Shown here piece after piece: positions 1 to 6,678 of a stretch of 33,518 nucleotides of DNA. Source of the DNA: JAVKFF01 sp040226215 (lineage in GTDB: Bacteria > Pseudomonadota > Alphaproteobacteria > DSM-16000 > Inquilinaceae). Under the pieces are notes generated by a model. It was not told the origin of the DNA. It was given only the letters and a program-made list of their open reading frames with translations, and searched no databases. How positions within the stretch are numbered: the stretch's first letter is position 1; every line of letters starts with the position of its first letter. Made by a program: the position numbers and the translations under genes. The stretch lies in assembly GCA_040226215.1 (NCBI GenBank), contig JAVKFF010000195.1:1-33518 (forward strand), in the 5' to 3' direction.

Positions 1-553
1 CCAAGAAGGAACGCAGCGGCCACCTTCTGTAGGGGCGGCGGCCACACCGTGGGGCGAACGCATCTCTTCCCCCGGGTCATCTCCCCGGGTCATCTCCACC
101 GGGTCATCTCCACCGGGTCATCCCCACCGGGTCATCCCGGCCGACCGAAGGGAGAGCCGGGATCCAGGCCGACCGAAGGGAGAGCCGGGATCCAGGCCGA
201 CCGTGCCGCTTGCACCGCAGGACTGGATTCCCGCTTGCGCGGGAATGACAGGAAAGATCAAAAATATCAATATACTAGACGTCATCCCGGACTTGATCCG
301 GGATCCAGGCCGACCGTGCCGCTCGCACCGCAGGACTGGATTCCCGCTTGCGCGGGAATGACAAGAAAACATAATAATTACAAATACTTGACCGTCATCC
401 CGGGCGAGGCGAAGCCGAGACCCGGGATCTCCCCGCCGTCCTCGCCCGTGCCGGGTTCGTGAAGACGGGCGACCGGATCCCGGCTCTCCCTCCGGTCGGC
501 CGGGATGACTGTGGGAAGTGAACGGCCGGTGGAAAGTGTGCCCCGTCGCCCAC
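1..553. repeat. Gene-free repeat-rich region downstream of yggS
   Basis: No credible gene lies here; open frames on both strands are repeat translations. Bases 3-32 could be the last codons (ending TAG at 30-32) of a plus-strand gene outside the window, but that is too short to judge. Bases 71-138 hold about five tandem copies of a 14-15 bp unit around CCGGGTCATCTCCAC. A 28-bp unit is repeated exactly at 139-166 and 167-194, and an inverted copy with one mismatch lies at 475-501. A 64-bp block at 187-250 recurs at 300-363 with one difference (T211/C324); each copy ends in the hairpin-like ATTCCCGC..GCGGGAAT common in proteobacterial intergenic repeats. ATCCCGGG (397-404) pairs with CCCGGGAT (421-428). 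Such repeats often act as terminators or are remnants of small non-autonomous elements; the role here is inferred. Confidence 0.75.
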
Positions 554-1237
554 TTACCCCTGATCCCGCTCGCCGAAGATGGCGGTGCCGACGCGCACCC
601 GCGTGGCGCCGTGGCGAATGGCGGTCTCGTAGTCCCCGCTCATGCCCATGGAGACGACGGGCAGGGCCAGCCGGGCGGCCTGCTCGGCCAGGAAGGCGAA
701 GTGCAGGGCCGGGTTCTCCTCCAGCGGCGGGATGCACATCAGCCCGGCCACGGCGAGGCCGAGCTCGTCCCGGCACAGCGCCAGGAGGTCGTCGAGCGCC
801 GCGGGCAGCACGCCGGCCTTCTGCGGCTCCGCCCCGGTATTGACCTGCACCAGCAGTTCCGGCGGCCGCGGCACCTGTTGCAGGTCGCGGGCGATGGCCC
901 GGGCCAGCTTCGGCCGGTCGAGGCTCTCGATCACGTCGAACAGCGCCAGGGCGGGCTTCACCTTGTTGGTCTGCAGGGGGCCGATCAGGTGCAGGACGAG
1001 GTCGTCATGGCGGGGCTTCAGAGGCTGCCAGCGCGCATCGGCCTCCTGCACCCGGTTCTCGCCGAAGCGGCGGTGGCCGGCGGCGAGCGCCGCCTCGACC
1101 CGCTCCGGCGGCTGCACCTTGGAGACGGCGACAAGCTCGATCGCCTGGGGATCGCGGCCGGCGGCGCGGGCGGCCTCGGCGATGCGGGCGTGGACGTCGG
1201 CCAGGTTCTCGGCGGCCAGGTTCTCGGCGATGGACAT
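554..1237 (-). CDS. yggS: YggS family pyridoxal phosphate-dependent protein (PLP homeostasis)
   Basis: A 227-residue cytosolic protein of the YggS/PLPBP family, which binds pyridoxal 5'-phosphate on an alanine-racemase-like TIM barrel and maintains PLP and amino-acid homeostasis without known enzymatic activity. The PLP lysine is K40 in VAVSK. Also visible are GENRVQE, HLIGPLQTNK, the VNTG strand and the C-terminal phosphate-binding SMGMSGDYETAI..GATRVRVGTAIFG. The ATG at 1237 gives the usual family length; a frame open to 1324 would add a low-complexity extension with no family resemblance. It is transcribed away from the JmjC gene and runs into the repeat region at 1-553. Family assignment is very safe. 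Confidence 0.95.
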   Translation of the reverse strand: MSIAENLAAENLADVHARIAEAARAAGRDPQAIELVAVSKVQPPERVEAALAAGHRRFGENRVQEADARWQPLKPRHDDLVLHLIGPLQTNKVKPALALFDVIESLDRPKLARAIARDLQQVPRPPELLVQVNTGAEPQKAGVLPAALDDLLALCRDELGLAVAGLMCIPPLEENPALHFAFLAEQAARLALPVVSMGMSGDYETAIRHGATRVRVGTAIFGERDQG

Positions 1238-1352
1238 TCGGTGCTCGGTCTGCGGCTGGGGCTGACACATCGGCAAGGCGCCAAGGGTACTCCGCCATGG
1301 CGACGACGCAAGGCCGCGGCGCAAGGCCGCCGGGGTGCCGTCAGGCGACGGG

Positions 1353-1380
1353 TTGGCGTGGCGCGGGCCCGCGTTATAGT
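1353..1380 (+). promoter_or_regulatory. Candidate sigma70-type promoter for the JmjC gene
   Basis: TTGGCG (1353-1358), a 16-bp spacer and TATAGT (1375-1380) lie in the yggS/JmjC divergent gap, about 50 bp before the ATG at 1432. This is a pattern match only. Confidence 0.4.
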
Positions 1381-1431
1381 GCCGCCGGTCCCGTCCGACG
1401 CAACCGCCGACCGGTGAGGAAAGTCACGCCG

Positions 1432-2631
1432 ATGGCCACCGCAAGCACCGCCGCCCCCGTCGCCTCCTTCGCGGAGATCCTGCAGCCGATGACGGAGGCG
1501 GAGTTCTTCGCCGAGTACTTCAACAGGAAGCCGCTGCACCTGAAGGGCACGCCGGAGAAGTTCGCCGGTGTGATGAGCTGGCAGGCGCTGACCGACCTGG
1601 TCAACCAGTCGCTGATCTGGTCCTCGAAATCCATGCTGCTGGTGATGGACCACCGCAACCTGAAGCCCGAGGAATACTGCGTGCCGGACCGCAGCCGGGA
1701 CGGCCAGCCGGTGCTGCGGCCCGATCTCGGCAAGGTCAGAGCCTGGCTCGCCCGCGGTGCCTCCATCGTGCTCAACGAGATCGACCAGCTGAACACCGGG
1801 CTCAGGGCGGCCGCGCGGGCGCTGGAGGAAGGCGTGGGCGGCAAGGCGCAGGGCAATCTCTACTGCTCCTGGAAGGCGCATCCAGCCTTCAAGTCGCATT
1901 TCGACAGCCACGACGTCTTCGCCTTCCACATCGCCGGCGAGAAGGTCTGGAACCTCTACGAACGGCACTTCACCGACCCCATCGCCCATGCCCGCTTCAA
2001 GAACCTGCCCGAGGGCTTCGACGAGAAGCACAAGGGCCGGCTGACCCAGCAGGTGACGCTGACCCCGGGCGACCTGCTCTACCTGCCGCGCGGCTGGTAT
2101 CACGACGCGCTCGCCTCCTCGGAAAGCACCATCCACGTGGCCATGGGCGTGACCTACCCGATCGGCCTCGACATCATGTCGATGCTGTTCGAGAAGGCGG
2201 TGACGCAGGCCGAGTTCCGTGCCCGCCTGCCCGCCGGCGGCGAAGACCAGCGCCGGCATCTCGCCGCTCTCGGCGACGCGCTGGCCGGGATCTGCCGCGA
2301 TCCGGAGGTGCTGGAGGCGGTGGCGCGCCACGTCGCCGGCTACCGCTACGACCGGACCGAGGTGGCGCTGCCCGCCGATGGCGGGACCGGAGGGTCCTTC
2401 CAGGTCACCGCCGACGACTTCCAGGTGCGCACCGTCAACGGCCGGCCCTGCCTGGTGCGCGGCGCCAAGGCCGTGGCCATCCCCGCCGGCCTCGACAAGC
2501 CGATCGCCTGGGTGGTGGCGCGCCGGCGCTTCAGCGACCGGGAGCTGGCGGCGGCCAGCGGCCTCTCCGACCAGGCGCGGGCCAAGCTGCTCGAGCAGCT
2601 ACACGCCATGGAGGTGATCGTCCCCGCCTGA
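1432..2631 (+). CDS. JmjC/cupin-domain Fe(II)/2-oxoglutarate oxygenase-like protein
   Basis: A 399-residue protein with a Cupin_4/JmjC fold. The Fe(II) triad of 2-oxoglutarate oxygenases is visible: H156 and D158 in HFDSHDVF, and H235 in STIHVAMG. Between them are the core strand FHIAGEKVWNLYE and the turn PGDLLYLPRGWYH. The nearest characterised bacterial relatives are ribosomal oxygenases (YcfD/RoxA, hydroxylating ribosomal protein uL16), which share the HxD..H core and a C-terminal winged-helix-like region; residues 330-399 could be that domain. The substrate cannot be read from sequence, so a ribosomal target is a hypothesis. ATG 1432 was chosen over an upstream frame to 1297 because GTGAGGAAAG precedes it at a workable distance and the extra residues are low complexity. 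No operon partner; it is divergent from yggS. Confidence 0.85.
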   Translation: MATASTAAPVASFAEILQPMTEAEFFAEYFNRKPLHLKGTPEKFAGVMSWQALTDLVNQSLIWSSKSMLLVMDHRNLKPEEYCVPDRSRDGQPVLRPDLGKVRAWLARGASIVLNEIDQLNTGLRAAARALEEGVGGKAQGNLYCSWKAHPAFKSHFDSHDVFAFHIAGEKVWNLYERHFTDPIAHARFKNLPEGFDEKHKGRLTQQVTLTPGDLLYLPRGWYHDALASSESTIHVAMGVTYPIGLDIMSMLFEKAVTQAEFRARLPAGGEDQRRHLAALGDALAGICRDPEVLEAVARHVAGYRYDRTEVALPADGGTGGSFQVTADDFQVRTVNGRPCLVRGAKAVAIPAGLDKPIAWVVARRRFSDRELAAASGLSDQARAKLLEQLHAMEVIVPA

Positions 2632-3057
2632 GCCGGCCGATCCGCCGCGCCTAAACCGGGACCGCCGCGCCTCGACCGGGACCGCCGACCTTCTTATCGC
2701 GTCGGAATTCTAGAATCTCGTTCTGGGTGCCACATCCTTTGTGACTTTTCTGCCACAGGGCGCGAGCAAGTCGTGCCGATACTCGCGTTTTGCGTTGCCC
2801 CTGAAAGTATATCGACCTTAGAAAGCAGCTGTTCGCCGATGGAGCGCAGACCGGAGGCGGGCAGGGCTTTACGGCCGGTTCCGTCCGCAAGGGCGGTGTC
2901 TCAACCGGCGGGAACGCCCTTCTTCCAAGTTCAGGCCGGCTCCGGCGCCAACCTTCGGGGGTCGCCGGGCCGGTCGCTTGATCGACGCAATGCGGCCGGC
3001 GCGGACGCCGAACGGAACGGCATCCCGACCCGGCCATCCCGTGGAGGAATTGAGGAT
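2632..3057. other. Intergenic region and long leader upstream of the first porin
   Basis: No gene is supported in these 426 bp. A 20-bp period tandem duplication (units start at 2641 and 2661, differing at two or three bases) directly follows the JmjC gene. From 2690 to 2820 composition shifts to lower GC, as expected for a promoter region; TATATC near 2806-2812 could be a -10 element but no good -35 is evident. The segment also holds the box shared with the second porin (2738-2757). The frame open from 2773 is in phase with the porin but lacks any signal-peptide-like start before 3058. Confidence 0.6.
2738..2757 (+). promoter_or_regulatory. Conserved upstream box, porin copy 1
   Basis: The box reads TTTGTGA..TGCCACA, with TGTG and CACA arms in inverted orientation 10 bases apart. 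Its counterpart at 4318-4337 upstream of the second porin matches at 16 of 20 positions, while most flanking sequence has diverged, so it is likely a regulator site or promoter element. It resembles a CRP/FNR-type half-site layout, but the spacing differs from the classical TGTGA-N6-TCACA. Confidence 0.4.
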
Positions 3058-4137
3058 ATGAAGAAGGTTCTGCTTGGGACCAGCGCGCTCGTCGCCCTCG
3101 GTCTCGTTACCCCGGCCTACGGCCAGCTCGACCTCAACATCACCGGCTCGGTGGACGTGCATTTCGGCTTCGTCGACGACGACGGCGAGCCCGATGGCTC
3201 CGATAACCGTGAATACGGCGGTTTCGTCGACACCACCCTCAACCTGAATGGTGACGGCCTGTCCGACAACGGCCTGACCTACGGCTTCCGGATCAACCTC
3301 GACGACCGTACGCCGTCCGAGTCGTCAGCGACGGACTTCGTCATCGACGAGTCTTGGATTTTCGTGCGTGGCGATTTCGGCGAGGTCCGCCTCGGCGGCA
3401 AGGAAGGCGTGACCACGACCCTGGGCTCGTTTGGCGTGCCGTCGACCGGCACGGGCATCGCGGACGGCGACTACGGCGCTTACGCCTATTCCGCGCCCAG
3501 CGGCAATAACACCGCGCTGATCGGCGGCTTCACCGATTCGACGCGCATCACCTATATCGGAATGTTCGGCGACGCCGACGTGGGTGTGTCCTTCGCTCCG
3601 TCCGACGAGGAGCGTCACGGCGATCCCGATCTCGACAACGACTTCTCGGCGATCGAGGACCGCATCGACATCGCCGGCAACTACACCTTCAACTTCGAGG
3701 GTGGCAGCTTCCAGATCGGTGGCGGCATCTCCTTCGCCGATGCGACCGACGACACCGAAAACAATTTCTTCGGCTACATCATCTCGGTTCGCGCCAATTT
3801 CGGCGGCTTCTCCATTGGCGGCTTCTACGGAGACAATGGTGACAGCCTCGGTGATGTCGGAACCGGTGGCTCTTACGAGATCTACGGTGCCGGCGCCACC
3901 TACTCGATCGACGGGCTGACGGTCGGCGCGAACGCGCTGGGCTATCAGGACAGCCGCACGTTCAGCATGGCCACGGTTGATGACGAGGGCTTCGCCGCCG
4001 GCTTCGGCGCCGAGTATGCGCTGTTCCCGGGCTTCACACCCTATGGCGAAGTGGTCTTCTATCAGGAGGACGACGACGTCGCGATGACCAGCACCGACGG
4101 TGTTGTGTTCCTCATGGGTGCCACGGCGGCCTGGTAA
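3058..4137 (+). CDS. Outer-membrane porin, first tandem copy
   Basis: A 359-residue Gram-negative porin of the alphaproteobacterial Porin_4-like type. The N-terminus is a signal peptide (MKK, hydrophobic LLGTSALVALGLVTPA, likely cleavage near AYG/Q at about residue 22). The mature part is rich in Gly, Asp and aromatic residues with alternating beta strands, and it ends in an aromatic residue (ATAAW), the usual outer-membrane beta-barrel signal. Expected role: trimeric diffusion channel for small hydrophilic solutes. ATG 3058 is set by the signal peptide and by GGAGG 14 bp upstream; an upstream frame to 2773 is rejected. The paralogue at 4518 is nearly identical in the first 20 residues and in many strand segments. 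A strong terminator follows at 4196, so this copy is probably its own transcript. Solute specificity is unknown. Confidence 0.93.
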   Translation: MKKVLLGTSALVALGLVTPAYGQLDLNITGSVDVHFGFVDDDGEPDGSDNREYGGFVDTTLNLNGDGLSDNGLTYGFRINLDDRTPSESSATDFVIDESWIFVRGDFGEVRLGGKEGVTTTLGSFGVPSTGTGIADGDYGAYAYSAPSGNNTALIGGFTDSTRITYIGMFGDADVGVSFAPSDEERHGDPDLDNDFSAIEDRIDIAGNYTFNFEGGSFQIGGGISFADATDDTENNFFGYIISVRANFGGFSIGGFYGDNGDSLGDVGTGGSYEIYGAGATYSIDGLTVGANALGYQDSRTFSMATVDDEGFAAGFGAEYALFPGFTPYGEVVFYQEDDDVAMTSTDGVVFLMGATAAW

Positions 4138-4195
4138 GGGTCATCGGCCGGCGGGCGGGCCGTTCAGGGCCGCCAGCTGGTGATTGGACGACGGG

Positions 4196-4221
4196 AGGGC
4201 GGTCTTCGGGCCGCCCTTTTC
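4196..4221 (+). terminator. Rho-independent terminator after porin 1
   Basis: A 9-bp stem (4196-4204 with 4209-4217, one G-T pair) closes a UUCG tetraloop and is followed by a T run (4217-4220). It lies 59 bp after the porin stop. Confidence 0.85.
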
Positions 4222-4517
4222 CGTTGGCGCGACGGGCGGTGACGCGATATGGCCCGTGCCCGGCACCGGCCCGTCTTGGATGAATATTCTGCTCTTTATT
4301 TCCCGCAATTATAATCATTTGTGATATTCCCGCCACACAACTTCAAATGTGTGTACTCGGCGGCACAGGGGCAATTGTCAGCGGATTCTTTCAGGCTTAT
4401 TCCCTTCTCCGTCGGGGCCCTCCACGGTCCCGGCCGTCTTAGCGGGTTTCCTTCTGCGCAAATTCGGGAACCCGCGGTCATGACCGGAAACGGTCTGAAC
4501 TTGGAGGAATTGAGGAC
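4222..4517. other. Promoter and leader region of the second porin
   Basis: These 296 bp between the first terminator and the second porin contain no gene; with the terminator the gap is 380 bp. Bases 4280-4345 are clearly AT-rich against the surroundings. TATAAT at 4310-4315 is a perfect -10 hexamer, but only a weak TTCTGC (4287-4292) sits at -35 spacing. The conserved box at 4318-4337 directly follows this -10. If the promoter is real, the box would lie near or just after the transcription start, a position suited to repression. The leader to the ATG would be about 195 nt. Confidence 0.45.
4318..4337 (+). promoter_or_regulatory. Conserved upstream box, porin copy 2
   Basis: TTTGTGA..CGCCACA has the same TGTG-N10-CACA dyad as 2738-2757. 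It lies 200 bp before the second porin ATG, against 320 bp for the first, so the box is conserved while its distance is not. Confidence 0.4.
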
Positions 4518-5663
4518 ATGAAGAAGGTTCTGCTTGGGACCAGCGCGCTCGTCGCTCTCGGTCTCGCCGCCCCGGCCTACGGCCAGATCGATCTCAACAT
4601 CACCGGCTCGGTGGACGTCAACTTCGGCTTCGTCGACGACGACAACGAGCCGGCGAATTCCCGCGAGTATGGCGGCCGCGTCGACACCACCATCAACCTG
4701 AACGGCAATGGTCTGTCGGACAACGGCCTCGAGTACGGCTTCCGCATCAACATCGACGACACCGACGGCAACCGCAACAACGTCACCTGCACCGACTTCA
4801 TCGCCGGCGACTGCGGCGTGCTCAGCACCACGCAGACCGGCGACACCACCTTCCTGATCGACGAGAGCTGGATCTACGTCTCCGGCGATTTCGGCGAAGT
4901 CCGCCTCGGCGGCAAGGAAGGCGTGACCACGACCCTCGGCGCGTTCGGCGTGCCGTCCACGGGTTCGGGCATCGCCGACGGCGACTACGGCAGCTACGCC
5001 TTCTCCGACCCTGCCACCTCGACCGCCGTCATCGACGGCTTCACCGACGGCACCCGCATCACCTATATCGGTGAGTTCGGCGACGCCGATGTCGGCGTGT
5101 CCTTCGCCCCGAACGACGAGGAGCGCCACGGCGATCCGGACCTGACCAACACCTTCTCGAGCTTCGAGGATCGTGTGGACATCGCCGGCAACTACACCTT
5201 CAACTTCGAGGGTGGTAGCTTCGTCATCGGTGGCGGTCTGTCGTTCGCCGACTCGACCGACATCACCGACAACGACCTGTTCGCCTACATCATCTCGGTG
5301 CGCGCCAATTTCGGCGGCTTCACCATCGGTGGCTTCTACGGCGACAACACCGATTCGGGCGGCGATGTCGGCACGGGCGGCTCGTCCGAGATCTACGGTG
5401 CCGGCGCCACCTACTCGATCGACGGCCTGACGGTCGGCGCCAACGCGCTGGGCTATCAGGACAGCCGGACGATCGGCGGCACGGTGCGTGACCGTGAGGG
5501 CTACGCGGCCGGCGTCGGCGCCGAATACGCGCTGTTCCCGGGCTTCACCCCGTACGGCGAAGTCGTGTTCTACCAGGACGAGCGTACCGACACCGGTGCG
5601 GCGGCGAGCGCCTTCAACCGCGACGGCGTGGTGTTCCTGCTGGGTGCCACGGCGGCCTGGTAA
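4518..5663 (+). CDS. Outer-membrane porin, second tandem copy with Cys-containing loop insert
   Basis: A 381-residue paralogue of the porin at 3058, with a near-identical signal peptide (cleavage near AYG/Q), the same strand motifs (GGKEGVTTTLG, NYTFNFEGGSF, YGAGATYSIDGLTVGANALGYQDS) and the same ATAAW terminus. It is 22 residues longer, mainly from a surface-loop-like insert at about residues 83-110 that carries two cysteines, C91 and C99. These could form a periplasmic- or surface-side disulfide; cysteine is otherwise absent from both porins. The ribosome-binding context GGAGGAATTGAGGA is shared with copy 1. The pair is a tandem duplication with later divergence, perhaps giving different permeability or phage sensitivity. 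A terminator follows at 5729. Specificity is unknown. Confidence 0.93.
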   Translation: MKKVLLGTSALVALGLAAPAYGQIDLNITGSVDVNFGFVDDDNEPANSREYGGRVDTTINLNGNGLSDNGLEYGFRINIDDTDGNRNNVTCTDFIAGDCGVLSTTQTGDTTFLIDESWIYVSGDFGEVRLGGKEGVTTTLGAFGVPSTGSGIADGDYGSYAFSDPATSTAVIDGFTDGTRITYIGEFGDADVGVSFAPNDEERHGDPDLTNTFSSFEDRVDIAGNYTFNFEGGSFVIGGGLSFADSTDITDNDLFAYIISVRANFGGFTIGGFYGDNTDSGGDVGTGGSSEIYGAGATYSIDGLTVGANALGYQDSRTIGGTVRDREGYAAGVGAEYALFPGFTPYGEVVFYQDERTDTGAAASAFNRDGVVFLLGATAAW

Positions 5664-5728
5664 GGTTTTCCGGAACGGCCGGTCCTTCGGGGTCTCCCCG
5701 GGGTCCGGCCGCCGGATTGAATGACGGG

Positions 5729-5760
5729 AAGGGGCGGTCCTCGGGGGCCGCCCCTTTCTC
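5729..5760 (+). terminator. Rho-independent terminator after porin 2
   Basis: A 12-bp stem (5729-5740 with 5745-5756, including one G-T pair) closes a four-base loop and continues into TTTCTCTTT. It lies 66 bp after the porin stop and about 135 bp before the next gene. Confidence 0.85.
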
Positions 5761-5895
5761 TTTGACTTGCAACCGCCAGTCCATGCATGTTGTCGCCGCG
5801 CCGCCGAAATCGGCGCGCCATAAAAGTGCCGCAAGCAATGGCGAGAACGCCGCTGCCAACGGGGCTGACGCGAATAAAGTCCAGGATCGAAGTGC

Positions 5896-6480
5896 ATGCC
5901 GCAGTCATCGACCGGTGAACGGGTCAAGATCTTCAAGCCCGCCACGCTGTTCCTCTGCATGGCCGTCATCGCCGGCCCGCTGGTGCTCGCCGGCTGCGCC
6001 GACGATTTCAGCCTGGCACCGGAAGAGCCGGGCGCGCCCGGTCCCGGTGATTTCGAAGCCAACCGGCGCGAGCGCATCGGCAGCCTGGTCGGACCCGACG
6101 GCATCGTGCTGCTGAGTTCGACCAACCGCGGCGAGGAAGCGGCCGACGGCACCGGCCTCGGCGTCAACAGCTATCTCTGGCGCGCCTCGCTCGACACCAT
6201 CTCCTTCATGCCGGTCAACTCCGCCGATCCCTTCGGCGGCGTCATCCTGACCGACTGGTATTCGCCGCCGGCCACGCCGGGCGAGCGCATCAAGGTGAAT
6301 GTCTACGTCCTCGATCCGGCCTTGCGCGCCGACGCGGTGCGCGTCGCGGTCTTCCGCCAGGTGCGCGACGAGAGCGGCGCCTGGGTCGACGCCGCGGTGA
6401 ATGAAAGTACCGCCAACCAGCTCGAGGAAGCGATCCTGACCCGGGCCCGGCAGTTGCGCACGGCCTCGCTCGGCGGATAA
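5896..6480 (+). CDS. DUF3576 domain-containing lipoprotein
   Basis: A 194-residue envelope protein. A hydrophobic segment (about residues 16-30) ends in the lipobox LAGC, so it should be lipidated on the cysteine at about residue 33. The body carries the alphaproteobacterial DUF3576 signature: VNSYLWRASLDTISFMP, SADPFGGVILTDWYSPP and the C-terminal part around ADAVRVAVFRQ. Its function is not established. Family members are commonly found next to leuS and lptE, as here, which hints at a role in outer-membrane biogenesis but is only contextual. ATG 5896 follows CAGGA at a suitable distance; the signal sequence then has a rather long n-region of about 15 residues, so a slightly later start is possible. 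Confidence 0.85.
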   Translation: MPQSSTGERVKIFKPATLFLCMAVIAGPLVLAGCADDFSLAPEEPGAPGPGDFEANRRERIGSLVGPDGIVLLSSTNRGEEAADGTGLGVNSYLWRASLDTISFMPVNSADPFGGVILTDWYSPPATPGERIKVNVYVLDPALRADAVRVAVFRQVRDESGAWVDAAVNESTANQLEEAILTRARQLRTASLGG

Positions 6481-6594
6481 CCGCCCCCGGCACCCTCCTT
6501 CTCCTTGGCGCGGCCGGCGACCCCCCTGCCGTTTCCGGCGTCCGATTCATCGGGACATGGCGTCAGCGCATGGCCTGCGTCCGGCTGTTGTGCG

Positions 6595-6623
6595 TTGCGG
6601 GCCGCGCCACCGCGCGCTATTCA
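6595..6623 (+). promoter_or_regulatory. Candidate leuS promoter
   Basis: TTGCGG (6595-6600), a 17-bp spacer and TATTCA (6618-6623) lie 55 bp before the leuS ATG. This is a pattern match only. Confidence 0.35.
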
Positions 6624-6678
6624 GGCGGCGTCGACGGCAGCCATGCCAGCATGCCCGCGAAGCCGGCAGGAACGATTG

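Noticed and set aside
71..138. CRISPR array in the tandem repeats at the left edge
   Set aside because: Units abut without unique spacers and no cas gene is near.
4296..6167. Long minus-strand frame antisense to the second porin and flanking regions
   Set aside because: High-GC coding DNA opens antisense frames; its sequence is repetitive Val/Gly/Asp with no domain, and the plus-strand porin is certain.
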